Positions 1-6,092 of a stretch of 10,597 bases of DNA are shown in pieces. Under the pieces are notes generated by a model. It was not told where the DNA came from. It did not search any database and saw only the letters and a list, made by a program, of their open reading frames with translations. Origin of the DNA: Bacteroidales bacterium (lineage in GTDB: Bacteria; Bacteroidota; Bacteroidia; Bacteroidales; Bacteroidaceae); assembly GCA_004554665.1 (NCBI GenBank), contig SFKY01000080.1, positions 1 through 10,597 on the forward strand, read 5' to 3'. Made by a program: the position numbers and the translations under genes. Position 1 is the stretch's first letter; every line of letters begins with the position of its first letter.

Positions 1-3
1 TCC

Positions 4-52
4 TTGCAGCCGCCAAGCGACTCGTTTAGGACGTGTTGTAAAACGGCTGCAA
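4..52. repeat. 9-bp inverted repeat around the leftward promoter start region
   Basis: The arms TTGCAGCCG (4-12) and CGGCTGCAA (44-52) are perfect inverted copies separated by 31 bases. The right arm overlaps the downstream end of the -7 box by three bases (50-52) and covers the likely transcription start. The left arm would lie about 30-40 bases into the transcript. Because the right arm is mostly untranscribed, this would act as a DNA element (operator-like) rather than an RNA hairpin. A 9-bp pair at this spacing is expected about once by chance in a window this size, so its function is uncertain. Confidence 0.35.
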
Positions 53-80
53 AGATACGCATTATTTTTTAACTGCCAAA
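50..80 (-). promoter_or_regulatory. Bacteroidetes-type promoter firing leftward out of the window
   Basis: On the minus strand a perfect -7 box TATCTTTG (consensus TAnnTTTG, positions 50-57) lies 19 bases downstream of a TTTG -33 box (positions 77-80). This is the arrangement of the primary sigma-factor promoter in Bacteroides and relatives. Transcription should start at roughly 43-46 and run off the left edge. In related genomes the genes after rpsU-xer-hpf are tRNAs followed by tuf, secE and nusG, so this probably drives that cluster; the target itself is not visible. The promoter lies just after the hpf stop codon and is separate from the hpf transcript. Confidence 0.7.
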
Positions 81-98
81 ACTTTTTCGAGTTTTTTT

Positions 99-398
99 TT
101 AATGGCCGCGTTGTTTTTCCTTAAATTTGGTCAGTTGCACCTTCATAGAATCCACGCATTGGTCCACGCTCTCTTCAAACGTATCACAGGTCTTCTCTAC
201 GTACAGCGTGGTTCCGGGAACGGTTGCTGTAATGCAGGCCTGCTTATTTAATGCCGTGGCAGGTTTCACCACCTTTAATTGCACCTCTACTTTCTGAATA
301 TCTTCATAAGATTTACTTAACTTGGCGACCTTCTTTTCGACGAACGCCTCTAACTTCTCGGTAGCATCGAAGTGAATCGACTGAATCTTAATTTCCAT
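99..398 (-). CDS. hpf: Ribosome hibernation promoting factor, short HPF/RaiA family
   Basis: This 99-residue protein belongs to the HPF/RaiA (sigma-54 modulation protein, S30AE) family. These proteins bind the decoding region of the 30S subunit and hold ribosomes in an inactive state in stationary phase or starvation. The N-terminal MEIKIQSIHFDATEKLEAFV and the alternating strands after it (EVQLKVVKP, ACITATVPG, TLYVEKTCDTFEESVDQCVD) fit the beta-alpha-beta-beta-beta-alpha fold, ending in a basic tail KFKEKQRGH. The length matches the short form, without the C-terminal dimerisation domain of long HPF. The ATG at 398 is chosen because a GGAGGT motif sits just upstream. The frame stays open to 509, but that stretch lies inside the end of the recombinase gene and does not look like this family. 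It follows the recombinase gene by 22 bases, so it is probably co-transcribed with it and rpsU. Confidence 0.93.
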   Translation of the reverse strand: MEIKIQSIHFDATEKLEAFVEKKVAKLSKSYEDIQKVEVQLKVVKPATALNKQACITATVPGTTLYVEKTCDTFEESVDQCVDSMKVQLTKFKEKQRGH

Positions 399-402
399 AG
401 TT

Positions 403-408
403 ACCTCC
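403..408 (-). promoter_or_regulatory. Strong Shine-Dalgarno site of hpf
   Basis: On the minus strand GGAGGT lies 4 bases before the ATG at 398. It fixes the hpf start against the longer open frame reaching 509. It stands out because the other genes in this window have only A/T-rich leaders without a clear Shine-Dalgarno motif, as is usual in Bacteroidetes. hpf may therefore be translated efficiently and independently of the recombinase just upstream. Confidence 0.75.
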
Positions 409-420
409 AATTTTAAAAGG

Positions 421-1299
421 TTAGGCCCTGGGATGGGCATTCTTGTATTCACGCTTAAGCTGCTCAAAGGTTGTATGTGTATAAATCTCTGTCGTAGACA
501 GGCTCTCATGCCCGAGCAACTTCTTCACACTTTCCAGTCCTGCCTTGTGGTTCAGCATGGCTGTGGCAAACGTATGGCGAAGCACATGCGGCGACCGCTT
601 CTTCAGCGTGCAGCCTTCCGACAAATATTTTTTCACCAGATACCTCACCTGGTCGCCATTCATCCTCTCGCCTTTCTCTGTCACAAACAGGGCGTCGCCT
701 GTCTGGCCCACCTGCCCGTTTCTCACCTTAATATATAATAAGAGAGCCTCGCGCAGTTCTTCTCCGAAAGGGATGATACGCTGCTTGTCGCGCTTCCCCA
801 GCACCTTTATCTGACAACGATCGAAGTCCACCGCCTGGTCATCCAGCCCGGTAAGTTCCGACAGGCGGATACCCGTCTCGTAAAAGAGCGCCAGTATCGC
901 CCTCGCCCTCACCTCCTTGAATCCTGCCCCCGTGACCATGCGGTCGAGCAGGTCGTCCATCTCGTTCTCTTTCAAGAACTGTGGCAGGGGTTTGGCTTTC
1001 TTCGGCCCTCTCACCATCCGTGCCGGGTCTCTACTGACAAGTCCCCTGGCAAGTGCAAAACGATAAAGGGAACGCAACGCACTCAATCTCCTATTAATCG
1101 AAGTGGCATTGTTTCCTTTATCCATCATGCTCTCCATCCAGTCACGGATAATGTCTGAGTCTACCGACTCCCAGGAGAGTTGACTGTCCAAATTTCTGAA
1201 GTATGCCTCAAACAGCTTCAAGTCCTCGGCATAGCTGCTAACCGTCAGTTGTGAGCGATTCTTCTCAAACTTCAAGTAGTTCAAAAATTCTTCTATCAT
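421..1299 (-). CDS. xerC: XerC/XerD-type tyrosine recombinase
   Basis: This 292-residue protein is a site-specific tyrosine recombinase of the size and layout of XerC/XerD, which resolve chromosome dimers at dif during division. The N-terminal SAM-like core-binding domain covers about residues 1-90 (MIEEFLNYLKFEKNRSQLTV, then SINRRLSALRSLYRFA). The catalytic domain covers about 105-285. All six catalytic residues are visible: R145 in ETGIRLSELTGL, K169 in KVLGKRDKQR, H238 and R241 in SPHVLRHTFA, H264 in LLGHESL and the nucleophile Y273 in TTEIYTH. The ATG at 1299 is preferred to a TTG two codons upstream because family members start at this point. Its position between rpsU and hpf is the conserved chromosomal setting in Bacteroidales, which argues for a housekeeping Xer protein rather than a mobile-element integrase. 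The sequence alone does not tell XerC from XerD. Confidence 0.92.
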   Translation of the reverse strand: MIEEFLNYLKFEKNRSQLTVSSYAEDLKLFEAYFRNLDSQLSWESVDSDIIRDWMESMMDKGNNATSINRRLSALRSLYRFALARGLVSRDPARMVRGPKKAKPLPQFLKENEMDDLLDRMVTGAGFKEVRARAILALFYETGIRLSELTGLDDQAVDFDRCQIKVLGKRDKQRIIPFGEELREALLLYIKVRNGQVGQTGDALFVTEKGERMNGDQVRYLVKKYLSEGCTLKKRSPHVLRHTFATAMLNHKAGLESVKKLLGHESLSTTEIYTHTTFEQLKREYKNAHPRA

Positions 1300-1385
1300 T
1301 GTCAACGTTGCTTACTTCACAATCAGTGTTTCGGCAACGAATATACGGAAATTAATTCAAACTACCAAATTTTGGAGCGAGTTTT

Positions 1386-1577
1386 TTACTCTTCCTCCTG
1401 ACGCAGCTTCTGTACGTAGATGGCATGCTCCATTTTGAGACGCTTCAGTACAGAGGGCTTGTCAAACTGCTGACGGGCACGAAGCTCCTTAACGACACCA
1501 GTCTTCTCGAACTTTCTCTTAAACTTCTTCAGCGCTCTCTCGATGTTCTCGCCATCTTTTACGGGTACAATAATCAT
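1386..1577 (-). CDS. rpsU: 30S ribosomal protein S21 (bS21)
   Basis: This 63-residue, strongly basic protein matches bS21, the small-subunit protein near the anti-Shine-Dalgarno end of 16S rRNA. Recognisable parts are MIIVPVKDGENIERALKKFK, the helix FEKTGVVKELRARQQFDKP and the tail SVLKRLKMEHAIYVQKLRQ. The length is normal for Bacteroidetes. The ATG at 1577 follows an A-rich leader without a Shine-Dalgarno motif. It is the first gene after the promoter at 1646-1677, and the recombinase gene begins 86 bases downstream. A ribosomal protein gene leading a recombinase and a hibernation factor is a known arrangement in this phylum. The assignment is secure. Confidence 0.95.
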   Translation of the reverse strand: MIIVPVKDGENIERALKKFKRKFEKTGVVKELRARQQFDKPSVLKRLKMEHAIYVQKLRQEEE

Positions 1578-1645
1578 GTCTTGATTTACTTTTATTTAAT
1601 TGTTAAACTATTGGTTATAGGGACCTGCGTCCACAATTTGCGGTG

Positions 1646-1677
1646 CAAAATTACATCTTATTTATGAAACTTCCAAC
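1646..1677 (-). promoter_or_regulatory. Promoter of the rpsU-xer-hpf operon
   Basis: On the minus strand TAATTTTG (1646-1653) is a full match to the Bacteroidetes -7 box TAnnTTTG. A GTTG (1674-1677, three of four matches to the -33 box TTTG) lies 20 bases upstream. Transcription would start near 1640, giving a leader of about 60 bases before the rpsU ATG at 1577. The leader contains a small GGAC/GTCC hairpin (1621-1632) and is otherwise A/T rich. Confidence 0.65.
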
Positions 1678-1914
1678 TTTTCAACAGACTTTTTTGATTT
1701 TTAGTCAATAAATTGGTATATACTTCCCAACTGTCAGAATATCTGATAGATGTCTCTACGTTTTGAGGGCGCAATGGGGTTCCATTGTAACCGAAAGACG
1801 GAAAGGCAGATGACAAAAAGAGAGTTTGTTTGCGCATAATAGTCTAATGGCCGATTTGGGGTTAACACGGATTACACTTCCAGGCACTTTACCCTCGAAG
1901 CCAGCGTTAGGAAG

Positions 1915-1977
1915 CGCAAACGCCACCTTTAGGCGGGCTAAACATGGCATTTAGCTCGCCTAAAGGTGGCGTTTGCG
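1915..1977. repeat. Long near-perfect hairpin (28-bp arms, 7-base loop)
   Basis: Arms 1915-1935 and 1957-1977 are perfect inverted copies over 21 bp (CGCAAACGCCACCTTTAGGC and one more base). After one G/T mismatch (1936 and 1956) the pairing resumes for six more (GCTAAA 1937-1942 with TTTAGC 1950-1955), leaving the loop CATGGCA. Each arm also contains its own small inverted repeat (TTTAG...CTAAA), so alternative folds exist. It lies 55 bases after the fructokinase stop codon, so it could stop transcription of the sugar operon or protect its 3' end. There is no T-run on either side, so it is not a standard intrinsic terminator. The symmetry would also fit a short palindromic mobile or REP-like element. 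Confidence 0.7.
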
Positions 1978-2032
1978 GTTGGGATAGGCCGTGACTCTTC
2001 CGCAAGGGGTGTCCACAGCCGGGAGAGGAGGC

Positions 2033-2920
2033 TTACTCGGCGCTCAGATTGGTAAGCTCCTCGGGCAACGCGGGCATGGCTCCCTGTTGGGTGCATACAT
2101 AGGCACTCACGTTGACGGCACGCTTGTGGGCCTCGTGGATGGGCAGGCCGGAGAGGATGGAAGCGACAAACGAGCCGGTAAACGAATCGCCCGCACCCAC
2201 GGTGTCGGCCACCTGCACCCTCGGGGTCTCAAGATACGACATGGCTCCCTTGGAGAACACATAGCTGCCGTTGACACCACAGGTGAGGATGAGCATATCG
2301 AGATTGTACTTGCCGAGGATGAGCCAACACTTGTTCTCGAAATCGAGACCGGGGTAGCCGAACATACGACCGATGATGACCAGTTCTTCGTCGTTAATCT
2401 TCAACACATTGCAACGGCGCAGCGACTCGCACAGCACTTCCTTGGAGTAGAAGTTCTGACGCAGGTTGATGTCGAAGATGCGCAGGCAGTCCTTGGGGGT
2501 GGCATCGAGGAAACGCTGGATGGTGCGGCGCGACACCTCGCTGCGCTGGGCCAGCGAGCCGAAGCACACGGCACGGCAGCGCTTGGCTGTCTGCTCCAGT
2601 TGGTCGGTGAAGGGGATATTGTCCCAAGCCACATCCTGCTTGATATCGTAAGTGGGTACGCCGACCTCGTCGAGCTCCACCTGTACCGTGCCTGTGGGGA
2701 AGTCCACACGTGGCATGACATAGTTCAGATGTTTGGCATCAAACTCGGCCAAAGTCTCGTCGCCAAGCGCATCGTTTCCCACCGCACTCACCGCGCAAGT
2801 GTCGAAACCAAACTGTGCGGCATGATAAGCGAAGTTGGCAGGGGCACCGCCCAATTTGCGGCCCTCGGGCAGGCAATCCCAAAGTGCCTCGCCCAATCCT
2901 ACAATAAGGTCTTTTTCCAT
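2033..2920 (-). CDS. PfkB-family carbohydrate kinase, probable fructokinase
   Basis: This 295-residue protein is a PfkB (ribokinase) family sugar kinase. It starts with the usual first strand and acidic turn (LIVGLGEALWDCLP, residues 5-18). The first signature GGAPANFAYHAAQFG follows at 24-38. The second signature DTVGAGDSFTGSF lies at 239-251, with the predicted catalytic base D245 and the anion hole GAGD at 242-245. Length and motifs are complete, so it should be active. It would phosphorylate fructose (or a related hexose) with ATP in the cytoplasm. Sugar specificity is inferred from the neighbours: a GH32 fructanase and an MFS permease in the same direction. It follows the permease gene by 39 bases and is the last gene of the operon. 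The leader before ATG 2920 is A/T rich with no Shine-Dalgarno motif. Confidence 0.88.
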   Translation of the reverse strand: MEKDLIVGLGEALWDCLPEGRKLGGAPANFAYHAAQFGFDTCAVSAVGNDALGDETLAEFDAKHLNYVMPRVDFPTGTVQVELDEVGVPTYDIKQDVAWDNIPFTDQLEQTAKRCRAVCFGSLAQRSEVSRRTIQRFLDATPKDCLRIFDINLRQNFYSKEVLCESLRRCNVLKINDEELVIIGRMFGYPGLDFENKCWLILGKYNLDMLILTCGVNGSYVFSKGAMSYLETPRVQVADTVGAGDSFTGSFVASILSGLPIHEAHKRAVNVSAYVCTQQGAMPALPEELTNLSAE

Positions 2921-2959
2921 GTAATAATTGTGCTTTAAATGATTGATAGTTGTTATTGA

Positions 2960-4120
2960 TTAAACTTCCTTTATGTTACGAATATATGAGAAGAGATAAA
3001 TCACGCCCACAGCCATCACGATGACAGCCCCTATCTGCCCCAAGGCATCGCTGGCGAAGCCCATGAGGAGGGGGAACACCGTGCCACCAAAGAGACCCAT
3101 GATCATGAGACCGCTGATCTCGTTCTGACACGAGTGGTCTGACCTGAGAGCCTGCGAGAACACGATGGAGAAGATGTTGGAGTTGCCGTAACCCACCAGG
3201 GCAATGGCCACATAGAGCACGGTCTGCGAGCTACCCACGGCCAGTCCGGCCATAGCGAGGGCCATCATCACCACGCTGAGGACGAAGAACAGACGGTTGC
3301 TCATCACCCGGAGGAAGAAGGAGCCCGTAAGACAGCCGATGGTACGGAAGATAAAGTACAGGGAGGTGGCGAAGGCTGCCTCGTTGAGCGTCACTCCCAA
3401 CCGCTCCATCAGTATCTTGGGGGCCGTGGTGTTGGTACCCACATCGATACCCACATGACACATGATGCCCAGAAAAGAGAGCAGCACGATGGGGCGCGAC
3501 AAGAGTTTGACACAGGCGAGGACGGACGAGGTCTTGCCCTCCATCTTCTCCTCCTCAATGGGCGAAGCCCACAACAGCAGTGTAGCCAGCACACCTATCA
3601 CCATATAGATGGGGAAGAGCACCCGCCAGCCCAGTCCGAACGAGGGGATGGTGGCCAGCGCACCCCACATGGCGATATAGGGAGCCATAAACGAGGCGAT
3701 GGCCTTGACAAACTGGCCGAAGGTGAGGATGGAGGCCAGGTTGCCGCCACGGATGACGGTAGACACCAGCGGATTGAGCGAAGTCTGCATGAGCGCGTTG
3801 CCGATGCCGAGCAAAGAGAACGACACCAACATGACGGGGAAGGTCTCGCCAAAGAGGGGCAGAAGCAGCGAGAGCACCGTGACGAGCAGTGAAAGGAGTA
3901 CGGTACGCTTGCGCCCGATCTTGTTCATCAGCATGCTGGTGGGCACCGAGAAGATAAGGAACCAGAAGAACACCAGCGAGGGGAATATATTGGCCACCGA
4001 GTCGGTGAGCGACAGGTCTTCCTTGACGTAGTTGGAGGCTATGCCTACCAAGTCTACGAAACCCATCGCGAAGAAGGAGAGCAGCACCGGGATGATGGCC
4101 ATCTTATTTGTCTTACTCAT
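2960..4120 (-). CDS. MFS sugar permease, probable fructose importer
   Basis: This 386-residue, very hydrophobic protein has about twelve predicted membrane segments and is a major facilitator superfamily permease. The N-terminal stretch PVLLSFFAMGFVDLVGIASN (11-30) resembles the FucP-like sugar:proton symporters common in Bacteroidetes loci. The loop motif NKIGRKR (66-72) is the classical motif A between segments 2 and 3. A charged cytoplasmic loop SPIEEEKMEGK (186-196) divides the two six-helix halves. It would carry the monosaccharide released by the GH32 enzyme across the inner membrane and hand it to the kinase encoded 39 bases downstream. Fructose as substrate is inferred from this context and from the equivalent gene in the B. 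thetaiotaomicron fructan locus. A 217-base gap separates it from the GH32 gene, so permease and kinase might have extra, separate expression. Confidence 0.88.
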   Translation of the reverse strand: MSKTNKMAIIPVLLSFFAMGFVDLVGIASNYVKEDLSLTDSVANIFPSLVFFWFLIFSVPTSMLMNKIGRKRTVLLSLLVTVLSLLLPLFGETFPVMLVSFSLLGIGNALMQTSLNPLVSTVIRGGNLASILTFGQFVKAIASFMAPYIAMWGALATIPSFGLGWRVLFPIYMVIGVLATLLLWASPIEEEKMEGKTSSVLACVKLLSRPIVLLSFLGIMCHVGIDVGTNTTAPKILMERLGVTLNEAAFATSLYFIFRTIGCLTGSFFLRVMSNRLFFVLSVVMMALAMAGLAVGSSQTVLYVAIALVGYGNSNIFSIVFSQALRSDHSCQNEISGLMIMGLFGGTVFPLLMGFASDALGQIGAVIVMAVGVIYLFSYIRNIKEV

Positions 4121-4337
4121 ATTGTTTACGTTTTTATCTATTATTACATTATTCTGTTCAAAATGTCATCCTGAAAAACAATCTGCTACCTCAGCAGAAC
4201 TAAACCTATTGAAGATTTCCGCACGACAATTTCCTAAACACGGTTTACATTTATGCCATAATCTAAAAATCTATCATCTATGAGCCTCACGGCTTACGGT
4301 GTCATGCGGTTATTGGTCAATTGAAACGGTATCTATA
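4121..4337. other. 217-base gap inside the fructan operon with small hairpin
   Basis: No gene is supported here. The other gaps in the operon are 33-51 bases, so this one is unusually long. A hairpin with 6-bp arms (TCTGCT 4182-4187, AGCAGA 4193-4198, 5-base loop) is present without a T-run. On the minus strand TAGGTTTA matches the -7 box at all but the last base, but no good -33 box lies at the right distance. A secondary promoter for permease and kinase is therefore possible but weakly supported. The gap could instead hold an RNA processing or attenuation site, or the remnant of a lost gene or repeat. Confidence 0.4.
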
Positions 4338-6059
4338 TCACTTCTTGACGGAACTCCCCGAAACCGGGAGCCGATAAATCACAGCCTTGGCATTTCCCTT
4401 CACCACGAGCTTGTTGTAGGGAGTGGTGGGAAACACGAGGTTGGTCATCGCCATCTTGCCCTCGGCATCGAAAGCCTCAATGCTGCAACGGTCTACAAAG
4501 ATGCGGAGCTGCCTTATCTTGCCATAAGTGGGCGCAGAGGTCACTACGGGGAAGGCATCGCTGAACTGCACATTGCCACTGCGGCGGCGATCCATGTCGA
4601 AAGTTTCCTCTTTGGCATCGTAGGTCATCACCACCCGCTCTCCCTGAGCATTGCGCAGCATGATCTGGGCATCACCCTTGAGTGTCACAACAATTTCACA
4701 GGTCTCAGTAGGCGAACCCACGCGCTGGCCACGGGCAGCATCATACTCCTTGGCAGGCACCACGCTGCAATAAGTCTCGCCTTCGTACTCGAAGAGGCCG
4801 AGATCACGGACAATGGAGTTGGCAGAGCGGAATTGCCAGGTTGGCACTTGGTTGGCATACTGCCAGTTGCTCATCCATGCTATGGCACAGTGGCGGCCGT
4901 CGGGTGCATTGTCGAAAGTCACCGTGGCATAATGGTCCTTGCCATAGTCCATCCACTTGGCCATTTCGGGCTTGGACTCACAGACAAACTTGTGTCCATC
5001 GAATGTGCCGACAAAATACTGTGTGGCAGAACCGCCGAAGGGGCCACCAGGATTGATGTTGCAGATGAGCATCCACTTCTCCTTGTCGGTGCCAGACACT
5101 TTCAGTTTCATCAGGTCGGGACATTCCCACACACCACCGTGGCTGCCGTAGCCATTGCCAAACGCGCTCTCAAACTTCCAGTCCTTCAGATTGGCCGAAG
5201 AGTAGATAAACATCTCCTGACCGGCGGCCAAGATCAGATTCCAGAATCCAGCCTCCTCGTTCCAAAACACATGCGGATCGCGGAAATCGCGTGCCTCGGA
5301 TGTGATGATGGGATTGCCCTCGTACTTGGTATAGGTGAGGCCACCGTCGGTACTGTAAGCCATGCTCTGGGTCTGGCTGGCACCTGCCGAGGTGTAGAAA
5401 GCCACGATGGCTCCCTGCCCGAAACCCGCCGTATTGTGGTGGTCTACCACGGCCGAGCCACTGAAAATGGCACCCAGTCCATCGGGCTCGATAGCGGTAG
5501 GAAGATGCTCCCAATGCACCAAATCGGCGCTTACGGAGTGGCCCCAAGTCATATTCTCCCACTGCGATCCATAAGGATTGTACTGATAGTAGAGGTGCCA
5601 CTGGCCGTCTTTGTAAAACATGCCATTGGGGTCGTTCATCCAGCCATAGAGAGGGGTATGGTGGTAGACCGGACGATGATGCTCCACGTTCTTGGTGTCG
5701 AAGGAATCGGCATACGTCATCCGTTTCCAGCAGGCAAAGCCAGTCACGGCTCCTGTGGAGCGCGGGTTACCATTGAAAGTAATGTCGAAGATCTCACCCT
5801 CTCCTATCTCGTAGGGAACAAAATAGTCTACCTTGTCTACCGCCAAACGGCAATTAAAGGTCTTTACGAGCTGATTGTTCTTGACAACCCTGACATGCGC
5901 GTTCTCCTCTTTCTCCTCCACGGGCAGCAACAGATACTTCTTGTTAGCGTCAAGGCGCAACATGGCATGGCGGTCGCCCAACACCTGCGGCTTCTGTGCC
6001 GTCATGCGTACTGCACCCAGCAACACAGCCACTATCATCAATAACAAATACTTATTCAT
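4338..6059 (-). CDS. GH32 exo-fructanase (levanase/inulinase type), secreted
   Basis: This 573-residue glycoside hydrolase family 32 enzyme hydrolyses beta-fructosyl bonds in fructans or sucrose-like oligosaccharides. A Sec signal peptide covers about residues 1-21 (MNKYLLLMIVAVLLGAVRM, then TAQ). There is no lipobox cysteine, so a periplasmic location is more likely than surface anchoring. An N-terminal beta-rich region (about 25-125) of the kind often found in Bacteroides GH32 proteins precedes the five-bladed propeller. The catalytic set is complete: nucleophile D143 in WMNDPNG (140-146), transition-state residue D261 in RDP (260-262), and acid/base E312 in WECPDL (311-316). The C-terminal beta-sandwich module carries the typical DRCSIEAFDAEGKMAMTN (523-540). 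The gene lies 33 bases after susD. Exo action on levan, inulin or short fructans cannot be decided from sequence alone. Confidence 0.93.
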   Translation of the reverse strand: MNKYLLLMIVAVLLGAVRMTAQKPQVLGDRHAMLRLDANKKYLLLPVEEKEENAHVRVVKNNQLVKTFNCRLAVDKVDYFVPYEIGEGEIFDITFNGNPRSTGAVTGFACWKRMTYADSFDTKNVEHHRPVYHHTPLYGWMNDPNGMFYKDGQWHLYYQYNPYGSQWENMTWGHSVSADLVHWEHLPTAIEPDGLGAIFSGSAVVDHHNTAGFGQGAIVAFYTSAGASQTQSMAYSTDGGLTYTKYEGNPIITSEARDFRDPHVFWNEEAGFWNLILAAGQEMFIYSSANLKDWKFESAFGNGYGSHGGVWECPDLMKLKVSGTDKEKWMLICNINPGGPFGGSATQYFVGTFDGHKFVCESKPEMAKWMDYGKDHYATVTFDNAPDGRHCAIAWMSNWQYANQVPTWQFRSANSIVRDLGLFEYEGETYCSVVPAKEYDAARGQRVGSPTETCEIVVTLKGDAQIMLRNAQGERVVMTYDAKEETFDMDRRRSGNVQFSDAFPVVTSAPTYGKIRQLRIFVDRCSIEAFDAEGKMAMTNLVFPTTPYNKLVVKGNAKAVIYRLPVSGSSVKK

Positions 6060-6092
6060 CGTGATGCTTTATTTAGGATAGAACCGTCTGTC

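Larger units (their letters stand above)
1578..2032. other. Spacer between fructokinase and rpsU, no convincing gene
   Basis: These 455 bases hold the rpsU promoter and leader at the left and a long hairpin at 1915-1977 at the right. A 64-codon frame on the minus strand (1756-1950) ends at a TGA or TAA-type stop but runs into the hairpin, shows no leader or domain and contains many Cys, Pro and Leu residues typical of read-through noncoding DNA. I do not call it a gene. A small inverted repeat CAATGG/CCATTG (1772-1777 and 1782-1787, 4-base loop) also lies here. The stretch 1756-1990 has a base composition unlike the A/T-rich promoter zone next to it. It may be a dispersed intergenic repeat, but that is only an impression. 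Confidence 0.5.

Noticed and set aside
399..509. Extension of hpf upstream to 509
   Set aside because: It lies inside the recombinase coding region, does not resemble the HPF family, and a GGAGGT site marks the ATG at 398.
421..1299. Tyrosine recombinase as the integrase of a mobile element or a SusC shufflon
   Set aside because: Its place between rpsU and hpf and its XerC/D-like length point to the housekeeping enzyme; no attachment sites or other mobile genes are present.
1756..1950. 64-codon minus-strand frame as a small protein gene
   Set aside because: It starts inside the long hairpin, has no leader motif and no recognisable domain; kept only as a possible repeat.
1915..1977. Hairpin as a standard intrinsic terminator
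   Set aside because: No T-run follows the stem on either strand and the stem is far longer than usual, so it is listed as a repeat with a possible terminator role.
1991..2938. 315-codon open frame on the plus strand opposite the fructokinase gene
   Set aside because: It mirrors a complete PfkB-family gene and has no recognisable motifs of its own.
4299..6044. 581-codon open frame on the plus strand opposite the GH32 gene
   Set aside because: The minus-strand GH32 has a signal peptide and all catalytic motifs; the plus-strand translation is rich in His, Ala and Gly and shows no domain. It is a shadow of codon bias.
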